A DNA stretch of 64,000 nucleotides from Marinobacterium sediminicola (GCF_022343685.1 NZ_CP092123.1:3224001-3288000), one strand, 5' to 3'. Shown: positions 43,930 to 53,439, numbered from the stretch's first letter. Notes: a model not told the origin generated them from the sequence alone. A program made the numbers and translations.

Positions 43930-44244
43930 TCAGCGGTAGAACACCGCCAGCCAGATCGTGGTTAGCTCAGAATCGGTCCAGCTGACCCGGTGGCGGGTAT
44001 GGGCAGGAATATTCAGGTAGTCGCCGGGGCCCAGCCGAATCGAGTCGCCGTTGTCGAAGGTCAGCTCACCGCCGCCCTGCAACACCAGCACCCATTCGTG
44101 TTCGTCCTGGTCATACCAGCCCGAGTCGGGCGAGGTCTGGCCGTGCGACAGTATGCGTTCTATGCGGACCGTGCCGGCGTTGAGCAGGTCGGTAAACACC
44201 TCCTGCGGCAGTTCAGCCGGGATATCGTCATGCAGATTAGTCAT
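43930..44244 (-). CDS. Cupin-domain protein
   Basis: 104 residues, a single beta-barrel cupin with GQTSPDSGWYDQDEHEWVLVLQGGGELTFDNGD and PGDYLNIPAHTRHRVSW giving Glu/His metal ligands. Start at ATG 44244, overlapping the stop of the CDF gene (ATGA). An 8-bp hairpin (CTGAAACC/GGTTTCAG) overlaps the stop codon, but no T-run follows. Function unknown. Confidence 0.82.
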   Translation of the reverse strand: MTNLHDDIPAELPQEVFTDLLNAGTVRIERILSHGQTSPDSGWYDQDEHEWVLVLQGGGELTFDNGDSIRLGPGDYLNIPAHTRHRVSWTDSELTTIWLAVFYR

Positions 44245-44855
44245 CGTCCCTCCTGACAACCGTCTTCATCCTCGGCCGCTTCCCTGAGAATGCGGATACC
44301 GCCGTGCAGCACCAGCAACGCGATCACCAGGCCGATCAGCAAGTCCGGCAGGCGGCTACCCAGCCACCAGACCAGCGCACCGGACAGGATGACACCGGCA
44401 TTGGCGATGACATCATTTGCGGAAAAAATCAGTGACGCGCGCATATGCACGCCGCCGTCCCGATGCTTCATGATCAGGCTCAGGCAGATGACGTTGGCAA
44501 TCAGCGCCACCAGCCCGACCGACATCATCAGTGTGCTGACCGGTTCACTACCGTAGATGAAACGGCGCACCACATCGACCAGCACCAGTGCTGCCAGTCC
44601 GATCTGCATCAAGCCGCTCAGCCGCGCCGAACGGCGCTTGAGCAACTCGCTGCGGCCAATCGCGTAGAGACTGATGGCGTAGACCGAGGCGTCCGCCAGC
44701 ATGTCCAGCGAGTCGGCGATCAGTCCGGTGGACTGGGCCAGCCAGCCCAGCCCGAACTCGAACACAAACATCAGCGCATTGATCGCCAGTACAATCAGCA
44801 GCGTCTTCCGTTCCTGCGCATTACGCGCTTCCATTTCACAGCCGCAGCCGGACAT
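44241..44855 (-). CDS. Cation-diffusion-facilitator-type metal transporter, short form
   Basis: 204 residues, six membrane helices, with the CDF pair: GLIADSLDMLADASVYAISLY (Asp pair in helix 2) and SANDVIANAGVILSG (helix 5). The C-terminal cytoplasmic domain is lacking. The N-terminus MSGCGCEMEA is Cys-rich and may bind metal. Start at ATG 44855; the upstream 23 residues have no support. Likely exports a divalent metal. Coupled by a 4-base overlap to the cupin gene. Confidence 0.85.
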   Translation of the reverse strand: MSGCGCEMEARNAQERKTLLIVLAINALMFVFEFGLGWLAQSTGLIADSLDMLADASVYAISLYAIGRSELLKRRSARLSGLMQIGLAALVLVDVVRRFIYGSEPVSTLMMSVGLVALIANVICLSLIMKHRDGGVHMRASLIFSANDVIANAGVILSGALVWWLGSRLPDLLIGLVIALLVLHGGIRILREAAEDEDGCQEGR

Positions 44856-44936
44856 AGACTCTCCCCAAGACAAAAATGCTGCGCTGCCGGTTATGCCGGT
44901 GGACGATGTTTCCGCTCCCGGCACTGCAGCGCCTGC

Positions 44937-45218
44937 TTATTTACCTTTCCGCTCTTCGCGGTGCATCTCGCCCTCAAGCTTGCGCTCCCCGCGATAGGCT
45001 TCGCCGTCCTGCTTGCGCTCGTCATGATAGAGCTGATCCTGCTCCTTGCGCTCCTCGCGCATCTCTTCGCGCTCCTGCTTCATTTCCTCGCGCTGCTCTT
45101 CATAGCTCTGCGCCGGCATGTCACGCGACTTCTCCTTGCCACCTTCATGATGTGCCGCCTGCACCAGCCCGCCAAATGCCAGTGTCAGTCCCATCAGTAC
45201 AGCCAGTCCGATTTTCAT
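44937..45218 (-). CDS. Small exported charged-helix protein
   Basis: 93 residues: signal peptide (1-21, MKIGLAVLMGLTLAFGGLVQA), a short HHEGG segment, then from ~30 to the end almost entirely E, R, K, Q and D (e.g. REEMKQEREEMREERKEQ), consistent with a single stable alpha helix of the ER/K type or a coiled coil. I know no named family. Neighbour of a metal exporter and a two-component operon; the His pair may bind metal, but that is speculation. Confidence 0.7.
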   Translation of the reverse strand: MKIGLAVLMGLTLAFGGLVQAAHHEGGKEKSRDMPAQSYEEQREEMKQEREEMREERKEQDQLYHDERKQDGEAYRGERKLEGEMHREERKGK

Positions 45219-45331
45219 CTTGCCACCTCGTCAATTGAGATTGAATGCATACGTTCACAGCATGGCAGTGCTTTTCGCAACTGTACAAGAACAGCCCGAA
45301 ATGCCTGCCCGCTTGGACCCGAAGGCCCGGA

Positions 45332-46033
45332 TTAACCATCAAATCGGTAGCCGACTCCATGCACGGTAACGATGATCTGCGGCGCCTGGGCGTCCTGCTC
45401 CACCGCCTTGCGCAGCTTGGAGATATGCTGATCCAGCGTGCGGCTGCTGGGCAGATACTCCCGGCCCCAACCGGCATCGAACAGCTCGTCTCGGCTCAGT
45501 ACCCGGCCGCGATTGCGATGCAGATGCTGCAGAATGCGCAGGTCCCTCAGGCTCAGGTCGATTTTCTGGCCCGCGCGCTCGGCGCGCAACTGATCGGGGA
45601 ACACCTGCAGATCAGCCATATGGAAGCTTGCGGCTTCCTGTGCGGACGCCCTCTGCGTCAGACAGCGGCGGGTGACGGCACGGATGCGCGCGATCACTTC
45701 GCGGCTGCCAAACGGCTTCTTGATGTAGTCATCGGCGCCCAGTTCCAGCCCCAGTACCTGATCGATCTCCTCCGACTTGGCGGTAATGAAGATCACCGGC
45801 AGCTGCTGGTCCTGTTGACGGATGCGGCGACAAAGCGCATAGCCATCCAGTTTGGGCATCATGATATCGAGCAGCACCAGCGCCGGGGCCGCCTGCTCGG
45901 CGATCTGCTCGCGGTAGAGGCTCCACGCCTGCTCGCCGTCCGCCGCTTCCAGGCACTCATAGCCTTCGGCCTCCAGCAGGTCCTTGAGCCCCAGGCGAAT
46001 ATTGAGGTCGTCCTCGGCGATCAGAATCTTCAT
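45332..46033 (-). CDS. OmpR-family DNA-binding response regulator
   Basis: 233 residues. Receiver domain with EDD pocket, phospho-acceptor Asp56 in LVLLDIMMPKLDGY, and KKPF; C-terminal winged helix (LSLRDLRILQHLHRNRGRVLSRDELFDAGWG ... SSRTLDQHISKLRKAVE ... TVHGVGYRF). Overlaps the kinase gene by 4 bases. An 11-bp-spaced direct repeat upstream of the operon (49353-49368) fits an OmpR/PhoB-type site for autoregulation. Confidence 0.94.
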   Translation of the reverse strand: MKILIAEDDLNIRLGLKDLLEAEGYECLEAADGEQAWSLYREQIAEQAAPALVLLDIMMPKLDGYALCRRIRQQDQQLPVIFITAKSEEIDQVLGLELGADDYIKKPFGSREVIARIRAVTRRCLTQRASAQEAASFHMADLQVFPDQLRAERAGQKIDLSLRDLRILQHLHRNRGRVLSRDELFDAGWGREYLPSSRTLDQHISKLRKAVEQDAQAPQIIVTVHGVGYRFDG

Positions 46034-47871
46034 CTCTCGGCCTCCAGTCGAATCAGGAAGCGCGCGCCCTGCTCGCTGGCTTCCAGAGTAAGGTCACCAC
46101 CATGTGCACGGGCCAGATCCCGCGCCAGCCCCAGGCCGATGCCCGTACCGGTGATACCATCGGTCAGTCGGCTGCTGCTGCGGTAGAAGGGTTCAAATAC
46201 GCGGGCGGCGTCAGCGGCATCGATCCCGGGACCGGCATCCTGTACCCGCACACAGAGCGAGGTGCCCTCCCGCCATGAGCGCAACTGCAGTTCGCCGCTG
46301 TCCGGCGCATATTTCTCGCAGTTGCTGAGCAGGTTGTTGAGAATCTGCTCCAGCGTGGCCGGATCGTAGTGCATGCATTGACCGATGCCCGGTTCGAAGC
46401 GGGGTTCTATGCCGCGCTGGCGCAGCAGCGGAGCAAAGGTGCCCAGAATGCGTTCGATCTGTTCATCCGGGTCAGCGCTTTCCGGTGCCGGTGGCAGCTG
46501 CTGGCGTTGCAGGCGGGCAAAGCTGAGCACGTTTTCGATCAACCGCGACAGGCGCTGGCTTTCGTTAGTGATCACCCCCAGATAGCGGCTCACCGCCGCG
46601 TCCTCCTCGCCTTCGAGACGCTGCTCCAGCATTTCGGCGTACAGGCGCACATTGGTCAGCGGCGTTTTCAGTTCGTGGGACACCTGATTGACGAAGTTGA
46701 CCCTCTGCGCGGCCAGCTCCAGCTCACGTCGCTGTTCACGATAGAGTCCATAGCCCAGCGCTGCCAGCCCGGCGCCCAGCAGCACCAACGGCGCCACCAG
46801 CGTCAGCCAGAGGGGGGCGGCTGCCTGTTGCAGCGCCGGTGCATGGTATTCCAGACTCCAGCTGCCCAGCGGGTGGCTCAAGCCGAGGCTGCGCAGCGCA
46901 GGCCCCTTGCCCTGATACTGGCCCCAGCTGTACAGCGGACTGCCCTGACTGTCGAGCAGACGAATCTGCGCATCCCCCAGCGCCTCGCTGCCGGCTGCGG
47001 CATCCGGCAGGCGGTTGATCAGGTCGGACAGCAAACGGGCATCATTGAGGACGAACCCCAGCGTGCGCCCCGCCGGATCACGCCACCAGAAAACATGCAG
47101 CAGCCTGGCATCCACGTACCAGGCGATCCAGCCGCTCGCCGTCGTTTCAGGCACGGCGATATCGGCTGTTGCGGCAATCGATGCTGCCGCCGCCTCTGAT
47201 TCGACCGATTCAGCTCTCTCGGCAGACCGGCTCACAGCGGGGGCAGCCGGTGCGCGGCGGGTGAAGGACTCCGCCTTGGCGGCATAATCATTGATCGGCG
47301 CCGACAACTCGGCCGGCGCACGCTGCACCAGCTGGCCGCTGGCAAAGTAATCCGCCGACCCGGACAGTGCCGGCGCCAGCAAACGCTGGCGTTCGGCGGC
47401 TGCAGCCGGGGCCGACTCATTCTGGTTCAGGGCCGCCACCGGGTCGCCATCGGTGGGGCGAAACAGCCCCGGTGACTGCCACAGTGGCTGCAGCCGTTCG
47501 ACCAGACGCTGTTCATCCAGACTCAGCGGTTGATGGCGCGGCGGAAAATGGCGCTGATCATCGGCCCCGAGTACAAACAGCTGCTGTACCTGGGCCGAAC
47601 TTTTGACAAAACGGCGCAGCTGTTCGGCTGAATAGTCCGGGTCCGCCAGCTGGTAGAGATCGCTGGCCTGACGCCGCAGCAGACGTTCCAGCTGCTGGAA
47701 ATGCGTCTGCAGCTGTTGATCCACCGACTCCAGCTGTTGCTCGATCAGCTTCTGCAGCTGCATGCCAACCAGCTGCTGCTCGTTCTGCTGCAGACGATAC
47801 CCCAGCCAGCCCGTCAGCAGCAGGGGCAGCAACACCAGCAGGATCAGCAACAGCACGGCGCGGTATTTCAT
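46030..47871 (-). CDS. Membrane sensor histidine kinase
   Basis: 613 residues. TM helix ~4-24, Gln-rich coiled coil, a large Ala-rich periplasmic sensor (~70-350) of unrecognised type, TM ~352-376, HisKA with NQVSHELKTPLTNVRLYAEML (phospho-His ~399), and HATPase with NNLLSNCEKYAP, VQDAGPGID and GTGIGLGLARDL. It controls the regulator encoded next. The sensor is unlike common PAS or Cache examples that I can recognise. Confidence 0.93.
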   Translation of the reverse strand: MKYRAVLLLILLVLLPLLLTGWLGYRLQQNEQQLVGMQLQKLIEQQLESVDQQLQTHFQQLERLLRRQASDLYQLADPDYSAEQLRRFVKSSAQVQQLFVLGADDQRHFPPRHQPLSLDEQRLVERLQPLWQSPGLFRPTDGDPVAALNQNESAPAAAAERQRLLAPALSGSADYFASGQLVQRAPAELSAPINDYAAKAESFTRRAPAAPAVSRSAERAESVESEAAAASIAATADIAVPETTASGWIAWYVDARLLHVFWWRDPAGRTLGFVLNDARLLSDLINRLPDAAAGSEALGDAQIRLLDSQGSPLYSWGQYQGKGPALRSLGLSHPLGSWSLEYHAPALQQAAAPLWLTLVAPLVLLGAGLAALGYGLYREQRRELELAAQRVNFVNQVSHELKTPLTNVRLYAEMLEQRLEGEEDAAVSRYLGVITNESQRLSRLIENVLSFARLQRQQLPPAPESADPDEQIERILGTFAPLLRQRGIEPRFEPGIGQCMHYDPATLEQILNNLLSNCEKYAPDSGELQLRSWREGTSLCVRVQDAGPGIDAADAARVFEPFYRSSSRLTDGITGTGIGLGLARDLARAHGGDLTLEASEQGARFLIRLEAER

Positions 47872-47929
47872 GGCTCTCCCGAATCAACCCAGGATTTGAA
47901 CATCACGCAAACCCCGGTGAGCAGCTCAG

Positions 47930-49261
47930 TTAATAGCTTTGCTGGGTCGCACGCTTGTATTGCTTCTCACGCAACTCCTTGCGCTGACGATTCCAGTCGT
48001 CCTCCGAGGATATCGCATCTGCATCCTCAAGCGCCTCCTCTTTCTGGGCCTCCAGCCGGGGTGAACTCAGCGCCTGCGCCTGGGACCCCAGAAACTCGGC
48101 GCTTTTTTCCAGCAGGCTTCTGGCACCCGCCACATCCCCGCGATCCCGGCGCTCGACCGCCTCACGGCTGTACTCATTCGCCACCTGCTCCACCGCCGAT
48201 TCCAGGGCCGGTTTATCCACCGCCTGTTGTACCTCTTCTTCAGAGGCACTGAAACTGGCCAGTATGCGCCCGCCCAGACGGTCGGTCTGGCGTGTCGCCA
48301 GATTGGCGTAGTCGACCTGCACGCTGGCCAGCTCCAGTTCGCGGCCCGCCTGCTGCGCCGGCACTTCGACTTCCAGCACCAGATACTTTTCCTGCTCGCT
48401 GTACAGCTGGTTCAGGCGGGTACGCACCCGGTCCCCGACGACCTCGCCTTCGCGGCCCAGCAGGCGCAGCGGGCGTACGCCGTTGAGGCAGCGGATCTCG
48501 ATGATCAGATCCTGTGCCACCACCGACATCACGTCACCGAACTCGTACTGGAAGATGCGCGCCAGATCGGCGGCGTTTTCCACAAAGGCATGGTTGCCGT
48601 CACTCATGCCCGCCAGCTGGGTCATCAGGTCCTCGTTATAGCCCAGCCCAAGGCCGATGGTGGTGACACTGATGCCCTCCTTGGCCAGCGACTGCCCCAG
48701 GCGTCCCAGTTCGGACGGCGACTGGGGACCCACGTTGGCCAGCCCATCGGACAGCAGGATGACTCGATTGACCCGGTTCAGATCGAGAAACTTGCGCAGC
48801 TCCTGCGCCCCCTTGCTGACCCCGGCAAACAGCGCCGTATTGCCTCCGGCCCGGATCTGGCGCACCGCACGATATACCGGCTCACGATCAGACAGACGGG
48901 TGGCGGGCACCACCACCTCCACCTGAGAGTCATAGGCCACCACCGAGACAATATCACGCGCATCCAGACGCCCGATCGCCATGATCGCCGCCTCGCGGGC
49001 GTGGCGGATCTTGTCGCCGCCCATGGAACCGGAGCGGTCCAGCACGATCGCCACATTGGCGGGCGTGCGTTCGGCATGGCCCTCCAGCGCGAAGCCATCC
49101 AGTGAGATTTTGATATAGGCCTTTTGCGCGGCGTTGGCCGTCATGACCGGCGTCGCCAGACTCAGATCCAGCTTGACCTCCTGTGCCTGCGCCAGCAGCG
49201 GCAGGCACAGCAGCAGCCAAAGTGCGCTTATCCCGCGTTTTAAAGGGTTGAAGATGTTCAT
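47930..49261 (-). CDS. Exported von Willebrand factor A-domain protein
   Basis: 443 residues: signal peptide (1-26), a beta-rich segment, then a VWA domain with complete MIDAS (Asp75-x-Ser77-x-Ser79 in VLDRSGSMGG, then T/D residues in GGNTALFAG and LLSDGLANVG). The C-terminal domain is followed by a charged, helical tail (from ~335). Related to Mg-dependent adhesive VWA proteins but without a VIT domain or sortase motif. First of the VWA-kinase-regulator operon; may supply or modify the sensed signal. Confidence 0.88.
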   Translation of the reverse strand: MNIFNPLKRGISALWLLLCLPLLAQAQEVKLDLSLATPVMTANAAQKAYIKISLDGFALEGHAERTPANVAIVLDRSGSMGGDKIRHAREAAIMAIGRLDARDIVSVVAYDSQVEVVVPATRLSDREPVYRAVRQIRAGGNTALFAGVSKGAQELRKFLDLNRVNRVILLSDGLANVGPQSPSELGRLGQSLAKEGISVTTIGLGLGYNEDLMTQLAGMSDGNHAFVENAADLARIFQYEFGDVMSVVAQDLIIEIRCLNGVRPLRLLGREGEVVGDRVRTRLNQLYSEQEKYLVLEVEVPAQQAGRELELASVQVDYANLATRQTDRLGGRILASFSASEEEVQQAVDKPALESAVEQVANEYSREAVERRDRGDVAGARSLLEKSAEFLGSQAQALSSPRLEAQKEEALEDADAISSEDDWNRQRKELREKQYKRATQQSY

Positions 49262-49352
49262 GACCCGACTCCTTGTGCAGTTGATAGCAAACGTAGTGTC
49301 TGCACTCTAGGCCCGACGGAAAGCCGGATGGTCAGATGGGTGTAGGGATTTT

Positions 49353-49368
49353 GTAAAAGATTTGTAAA
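49353..49368 (-). promoter_or_regulatory. TTTAC-N6-TTTAC direct repeat upstream of the VWA/two-component operon
   Basis: Two TTTAC units with 11-base period on the minus strand, ~95-105 bases before the VWA start. This resembles the CreB tag (TTCAC-N6-TTCAC) and other OmpR-family sites. Binding by the regulator encoded at 45332 is inferred. Confidence 0.4.
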
Positions 49369-49387
49369 CGCGTCATCACGCCGCCCG

Positions 49388-51268
49388 TCAGGGCGGCCAC
49401 ACCACCCAGAGCAACGGAATACTGATCACCACGACCAGAATGGAAACCGGCAGCCCCAGACGCCAGTAATCGCCGAAGCGGAAACCGCCCGGCCCCAGAA
49501 TCAGGGTGTTGTTCTGATGGCCGACCGGGGTCAGAAAGGCGCAGGACGCCCCGATGGCCACCGCCATCAGGAAGGCGTCGGCCTGCACGCCGAGGGTCGC
49601 GGCGGTGCCCAGCGCAATCGGACACATGGCCGCCGCCGTGGCGGCATTGTTGACCACGCTGGAGATCAGCATGGTCAATGTCAGGATCAGCCCCAGCGCC
49701 ACCAGCGTGCTGCCCTGTGCCACGTGCTCCATCAGCAGCTCCGCCACCAGTGTTGCTGTCCCCGTGCTTTCCATCACCGAGGCCACCGGCATCAGTGCGC
49801 CGAGCAGGATGATCACCGGCCAGTCGATCGCGTCATATACCGAACGCAGGGGCACCGTCCGCACAGCCATGGACGCCAGCACCCCGGCGGCAAAGGCGAT
49901 GGCTGTGGGCAGCAGCGCAAAGGCGGCGGCCGCCACCGAGGCCAGCATGATCAGCGTTGCGGCCAGCGCCTTGCCCCGTTCGGGCAGATGCAGCTCGCGC
50001 TCGGCCAGAGGAATACAGCCATGATCGGCGGCGAATTCGCTCAACGCCTCTTCCGAGCCCTGCATCAGCAGCAGATCGCCTGCCTTGATCTTCATGGTCC
50101 GCAGGCGTGCCCGGGAGCGGGAACCTTCGCGGGACAGGGCCAGCAGGTTCAGGCCGTAACGGGTGCGTAACTTCATGTCGCTGGCCGAACGCCCCTGCAG
50201 CGCCGATTCGGTGCGCACCACCAGCTCCATCAGGATAACGCCCTCGCCGTTACTGCCGGGTTCCTCAATCGGCGCCTCAGCCTCGGCCGGCTCCTCATCC
50301 TTACCTTGGGGTTTGGCGCTTTTCGACGCCGACTCGTCATCCCCCTTGCCGGTCTCTTTGTCCGCGTCATCGTCCGGGGATTCGGCCTCTTCCAGCGCCA
50401 GCCCCAGCGCGCCGATCACGCCGGTCAGCGCTTCCACGTCCGCTTCAATGATGAGGATGTCACCGGCCTTGATATAGCGGCCGGACAAGGGCGCGTTGAT
50501 ACGGACGTTGTTGCGGATCATGCCGGTAATCTGGGCTTCGGTCTCGCCCAGCGCGGCATCGGCCTCACGAATATGCATGCCCGCGACCTTGCTGCCCTCG
50601 AGCACCCGCACCTCGGTGAAATAGGCGCCGGTATCGAAGCCCTCGGCACCCGGCTGCTTGCGCGCCGGCACCAGCCGCCAGCCCGGCAGAGCGATAAACA
50701 GTACGCACAACAGGGCGACCGCCATCCCGACAAAGGCGAAGTCGAACATCTCGAAACCGCTGCCGATGCTCTCGTTGCGAAAGCCCGAGACGATCAGGTT
50801 GGGCGGGGTGCCGATCAGCGTGGTCATGCCGCCCAGGATGGTGCCGAAGGCCAGCGGCATCAGGACCTGCCCCGGGGTCAGGTTCAGTCGCCCTGACAGC
50901 TGCATCGCCACCGGCATCAACAGGGCCATCGCCCCCACGTTGTTCATGAACCCGGACAGAAACGCCCCCAGTCCGGTCAGTGCCGCGATACTGAGCACCG
51001 GCCCGGCCTGTTTCGGCAGCACATGGCGGGTGAGCACATCGACCGCGCCGGAAATCTGCAGGCCGCGACTGAGCACCAGCACGCAGGCCACGGTCACCAC
51101 CGCCGGATGGGCAAACCCCAGAAACGCCGCTTCGGCATCGATCAGCCCGGTCAGCACGCACGCCAGCAATGCACCACCGGCCACCATGTCATGCCGCCAT
51201 CGCCCCCAGATGAACATCACCATGGTGGCCAGCAGAATCAGCACGATCAGCAGTTGGTCCTGGGTCAT
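49388..51268 (-). CDS. SLC13-family permease with TrkA-C domains (second copy type)
   Basis: 626 residues. Two membrane halves with LIGTPPNLIVSGFRNE and a C-terminal NNAATAAAMCPIALG / TPVGHQNNTLILGPGGF. The cytosolic middle has two TrkA-C domains separated by a low-complexity acidic linker (~305-350, rich in D, E, K). I choose the ATG at 51268 (AAGGAGCC upstream) over the GTG one codon earlier. Substrate unknown (anion symporter family). Monocistronic by spacing. Confidence 0.87.
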   Translation of the reverse strand: MTQDQLLIVLILLATMVMFIWGRWRHDMVAGGALLACVLTGLIDAEAAFLGFAHPAVVTVACVLVLSRGLQISGAVDVLTRHVLPKQAGPVLSIAALTGLGAFLSGFMNNVGAMALLMPVAMQLSGRLNLTPGQVLMPLAFGTILGGMTTLIGTPPNLIVSGFRNESIGSGFEMFDFAFVGMAVALLCVLFIALPGWRLVPARKQPGAEGFDTGAYFTEVRVLEGSKVAGMHIREADAALGETEAQITGMIRNNVRINAPLSGRYIKAGDILIIEADVEALTGVIGALGLALEEAESPDDDADKETGKGDDESASKSAKPQGKDEEPAEAEAPIEEPGSNGEGVILMELVVRTESALQGRSASDMKLRTRYGLNLLALSREGSRSRARLRTMKIKAGDLLLMQGSEEALSEFAADHGCIPLAERELHLPERGKALAATLIMLASVAAAAFALLPTAIAFAAGVLASMAVRTVPLRSVYDAIDWPVIILLGALMPVASVMESTGTATLVAELLMEHVAQGSTLVALGLILTLTMLISSVVNNAATAAAMCPIALGTAATLGVQADAFLMAVAIGASCAFLTPVGHQNNTLILGPGGFRFGDYWRLGLPVSILVVVISIPLLWVVWPP

Positions 51269-51364
51269 CACCGGCTCCTTGTGGCTGTGGCAAACGTCTC
51301 GGCGTACAGAACAGTGTACGCCATGCCGGTCAGGGCTTCATGGCCTCGGGCGGGTGGTGAAGGA

Positions 51365-51994
51365 TCAGATCCGACTCGAGGTGGACAACAGCGCTCCGGC
51401 ACCGATGAACACACCACCGGTCAGGCGGTTGAACAGCCGGGCCCGGCCGGAGGCAAAAATCCAGCCGGAGGAGCGTGACCCCAGATAGGCGTAAAACAGC
51501 AGCCAGGACAGCTCGAACACGACGAAGGTGCCGGCAAACACCAGATACTGCAGCCAGAGATTGGCCGCCGGATCGATAAACTGGGGGAATAGCGCGGTAA
51601 AAAACAGGATCGCCTTGGGGTTGCTGGCCCCGACAATAAAGCCGCTGGCGAAATGGGCCTTGAAGCGACGCTCGCCGGGCCCGCGCAATTCAGCCTGTGC
51701 ATAACTTTCCTGCCGGGAAAGCAGCGATTTTATCCCCAGATAAACCAGATAGACCGCCCCGCTCCACTTCACCAGTGTGAACAGCAGATCGGACGAAGCC
51801 ACCACCAGCCCCAGACCGGTAAAGGAGAGCGTCAGAATACCGGTAATCGCCGTCAGACTGCCCAGGGCGGTATAGGCCCCCGACGTCCAGCCGGAGGTCA
51901 CGCCCCGGGTCATGCACAGCAACGAACTGGGACCGGGAGAGGCCGTCAGCACCAGCACCGCCAGCAGATAGTACAGCCAGATATCGACACTCAT
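51365..51994 (-). CDS. LysE/RhtB-family amino-acid exporter
   Basis: 209 residues, six membrane helices, with the family opening LAVLVLTASPGPSSLLCMTRGVTSGWTSGAYTALGSLTA and the loop FASGFIVGASNPKAILFFTALFPQFIDP. Exports amino acids or related small molecules; specificity cannot be told. Confidence 0.92.
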   Translation of the reverse strand: MSVDIWLYYLLAVLVLTASPGPSSLLCMTRGVTSGWTSGAYTALGSLTAITGILTLSFTGLGLVVASSDLLFTLVKWSGAVYLVYLGIKSLLSRQESYAQAELRGPGERRFKAHFASGFIVGASNPKAILFFTALFPQFIDPAANLWLQYLVFAGTFVVFELSWLLFYAYLGSRSSGWIFASGRARLFNRLTGGVFIGAGALLSTSSRI

Positions 51995-52131
51995 TGGAAT
52001 TCCCCTTGCGACCGATCGTCCGGCCAGAAGAGCAGGTATCGACGGCGAGAAAGATCATACACGCGCGCCCCTGTTCGGCAACAGAAGCGAGGCGCCCGAA
52101 AGGACAGAGCACCGGTATCCGCCGTTAAAGG

Positions 52132-53439
52132 CTACTCGGCCTCGTCACCGGGCCGCACAAAGACAAAACCGTTCTTGCCGTCCTTTTTCACCCGGTACAT
52201 GGCGGCGTCGGCGGCTTTCAGCAGCGCTTCCAGATCCGCCCCATCGTCCGGGAAACGGGCGATGCCGATACTGGCGCTGACACGGGCCGACTCACCCGCA
52301 ACCGGGATCGGCTCCTGCAGGCGATCCAGAATACGCTGGGCCACGGCGGTGGTATCCGCTTCGGTGCTGGCATGAGACAGCAGCACCACATACTCGTCAC
52401 CACCGATCCGGGCCAGCAGATCCTCCGCACGGATCACCGCCTGCAGGCGTCTGGCAACTTCACACAACACCTCGTCACCGGCGCTGTGGCCGAGGCTGTC
52501 GTTGATCGACTTGAACCCGTCCAGATCGATGAACATCAGCCAGAGCGTCTGCTGATGACGGGCTGCATGCGCCAATTCGGTCTTGGCCGCCTCCTGCATG
52601 TAATGCAGGCTATTGACCCCAGTCAGCGCATCCTTCATCGCAATATCATGCAACCTGGCGCGCGCGGCCTCGATCTCTTCCAGCGCTTCATAGAGTTCGG
52701 TGAAATCGTACTCCACCACCAGAAACAGAAAGTCGCCGTTCAGCGGGTGGCGGGTACGGCGAATATCCAGACTGTGTCGCCGCGCGCCCTCCGCGGTCTG
52801 CATGATGAAATCCCAGCGCCCCTCTTCGCCTGCCTGCACCCGCTTGAGACAGGCACGCCCCTGGGCCGGATCGGCAAAGCGGGCGACAAAGGCACAGCTG
52901 CCCTCGTCCAGCGGCTGGTCATAGAGGTAGTTGTAGGCATCGGTCGCAGCAGGGTTTTCCACCACCGGGTCGCCATCCAGCGTAAAGGTGGTGGCCGGCA
53001 CCCTGGTGTAGCGCATCGCTTCCATCAGTAGCAGGTTCTCCGGCTGCTCGCCCATGTTCACCTGCTCGTTGATATAGGCAATGATGCCGCGATGCCGATC
53101 CGGCCCCAGCAACACCGCCCGATGCATCATCAGCAGGGTTTTGGGCTTGCCGTTCGGATAGGTCGTCCAGGGATCAACGGTGAGGCCTTCGCGCACGGCC
53201 AGCTCAAAGGTTTGCAGCGTACGGTCACGTGCGCCCTGGGTATCGCCGGACAGGTCCTTGTCGATAAGCGCCTGCAGCGAATCCAGCCCCCAGAACGCCA
53301 CCGCCGCCGAGTTGCCCCACCACCAGCCGTGCTTGTCGATATCAAACACCCAGACCACGTTGGGAATCAGCTCATAGAGCCGCAATTCCTCATGGGTTTC
53401 GATATGGACCAGATGGTCATACTGACTTGGATTTGTCAC
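52132..53439 (-). CDS. PAS-GGDEF diguanylate cyclase, GTG start
   Basis: 435 residues. N-terminal PAS-like domain (~18-130, LYELIPNVVWVFDIDKHGWWWGNSAA), a second sensory region (~150-255), then a GGDEF domain: FIDLDGFKSINDSLGHSAGDEVL and the active site as GGDEY (~344-348), with inhibitory-site RxxD (RAED) five residues before it. Should make c-di-GMP; GGDEY retains the catalytic GGDE. GTG start at 53439 with only a weak ribosome site. No EAL domain. Confidence 0.9.
   Translation of the reverse strand: MTNPSQYDHLVHIETHEELRLYELIPNVVWVFDIDKHGWWWGNSAAVAFWGLDSLQALIDKDLSGDTQGARDRTLQTFELAVREGLTVDPWTTYPNGKPKTLLMMHRAVLLGPDRHRGIIAYINEQVNMGEQPENLLLMEAMRYTRVPATTFTLDGDPVVENPAATDAYNYLYDQPLDEGSCAFVARFADPAQGRACLKRVQAGEEGRWDFIMQTAEGARRHSLDIRRTRHPLNGDFLFLVVEYDFTELYEALEEIEAARARLHDIAMKDALTGVNSLHYMQEAAKTELAHAARHQQTLWLMFIDLDGFKSINDSLGHSAGDEVLCEVARRLQAVIRAEDLLARIGGDEYVVLLSHASTEADTTAVAQRILDRLQEPIPVAGESARVSASIGIARFPDDGADLEALLKAADAAMYRVKKDGKNGFVFVRPGDEAE

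Noticed and set aside
47930..49261. VWA protein as target of a dedicated proteobacterial sortase system
   Set aside because: No VIT domain, no C-terminal sorting motif or membrane anchor, and no sortase gene nearby.
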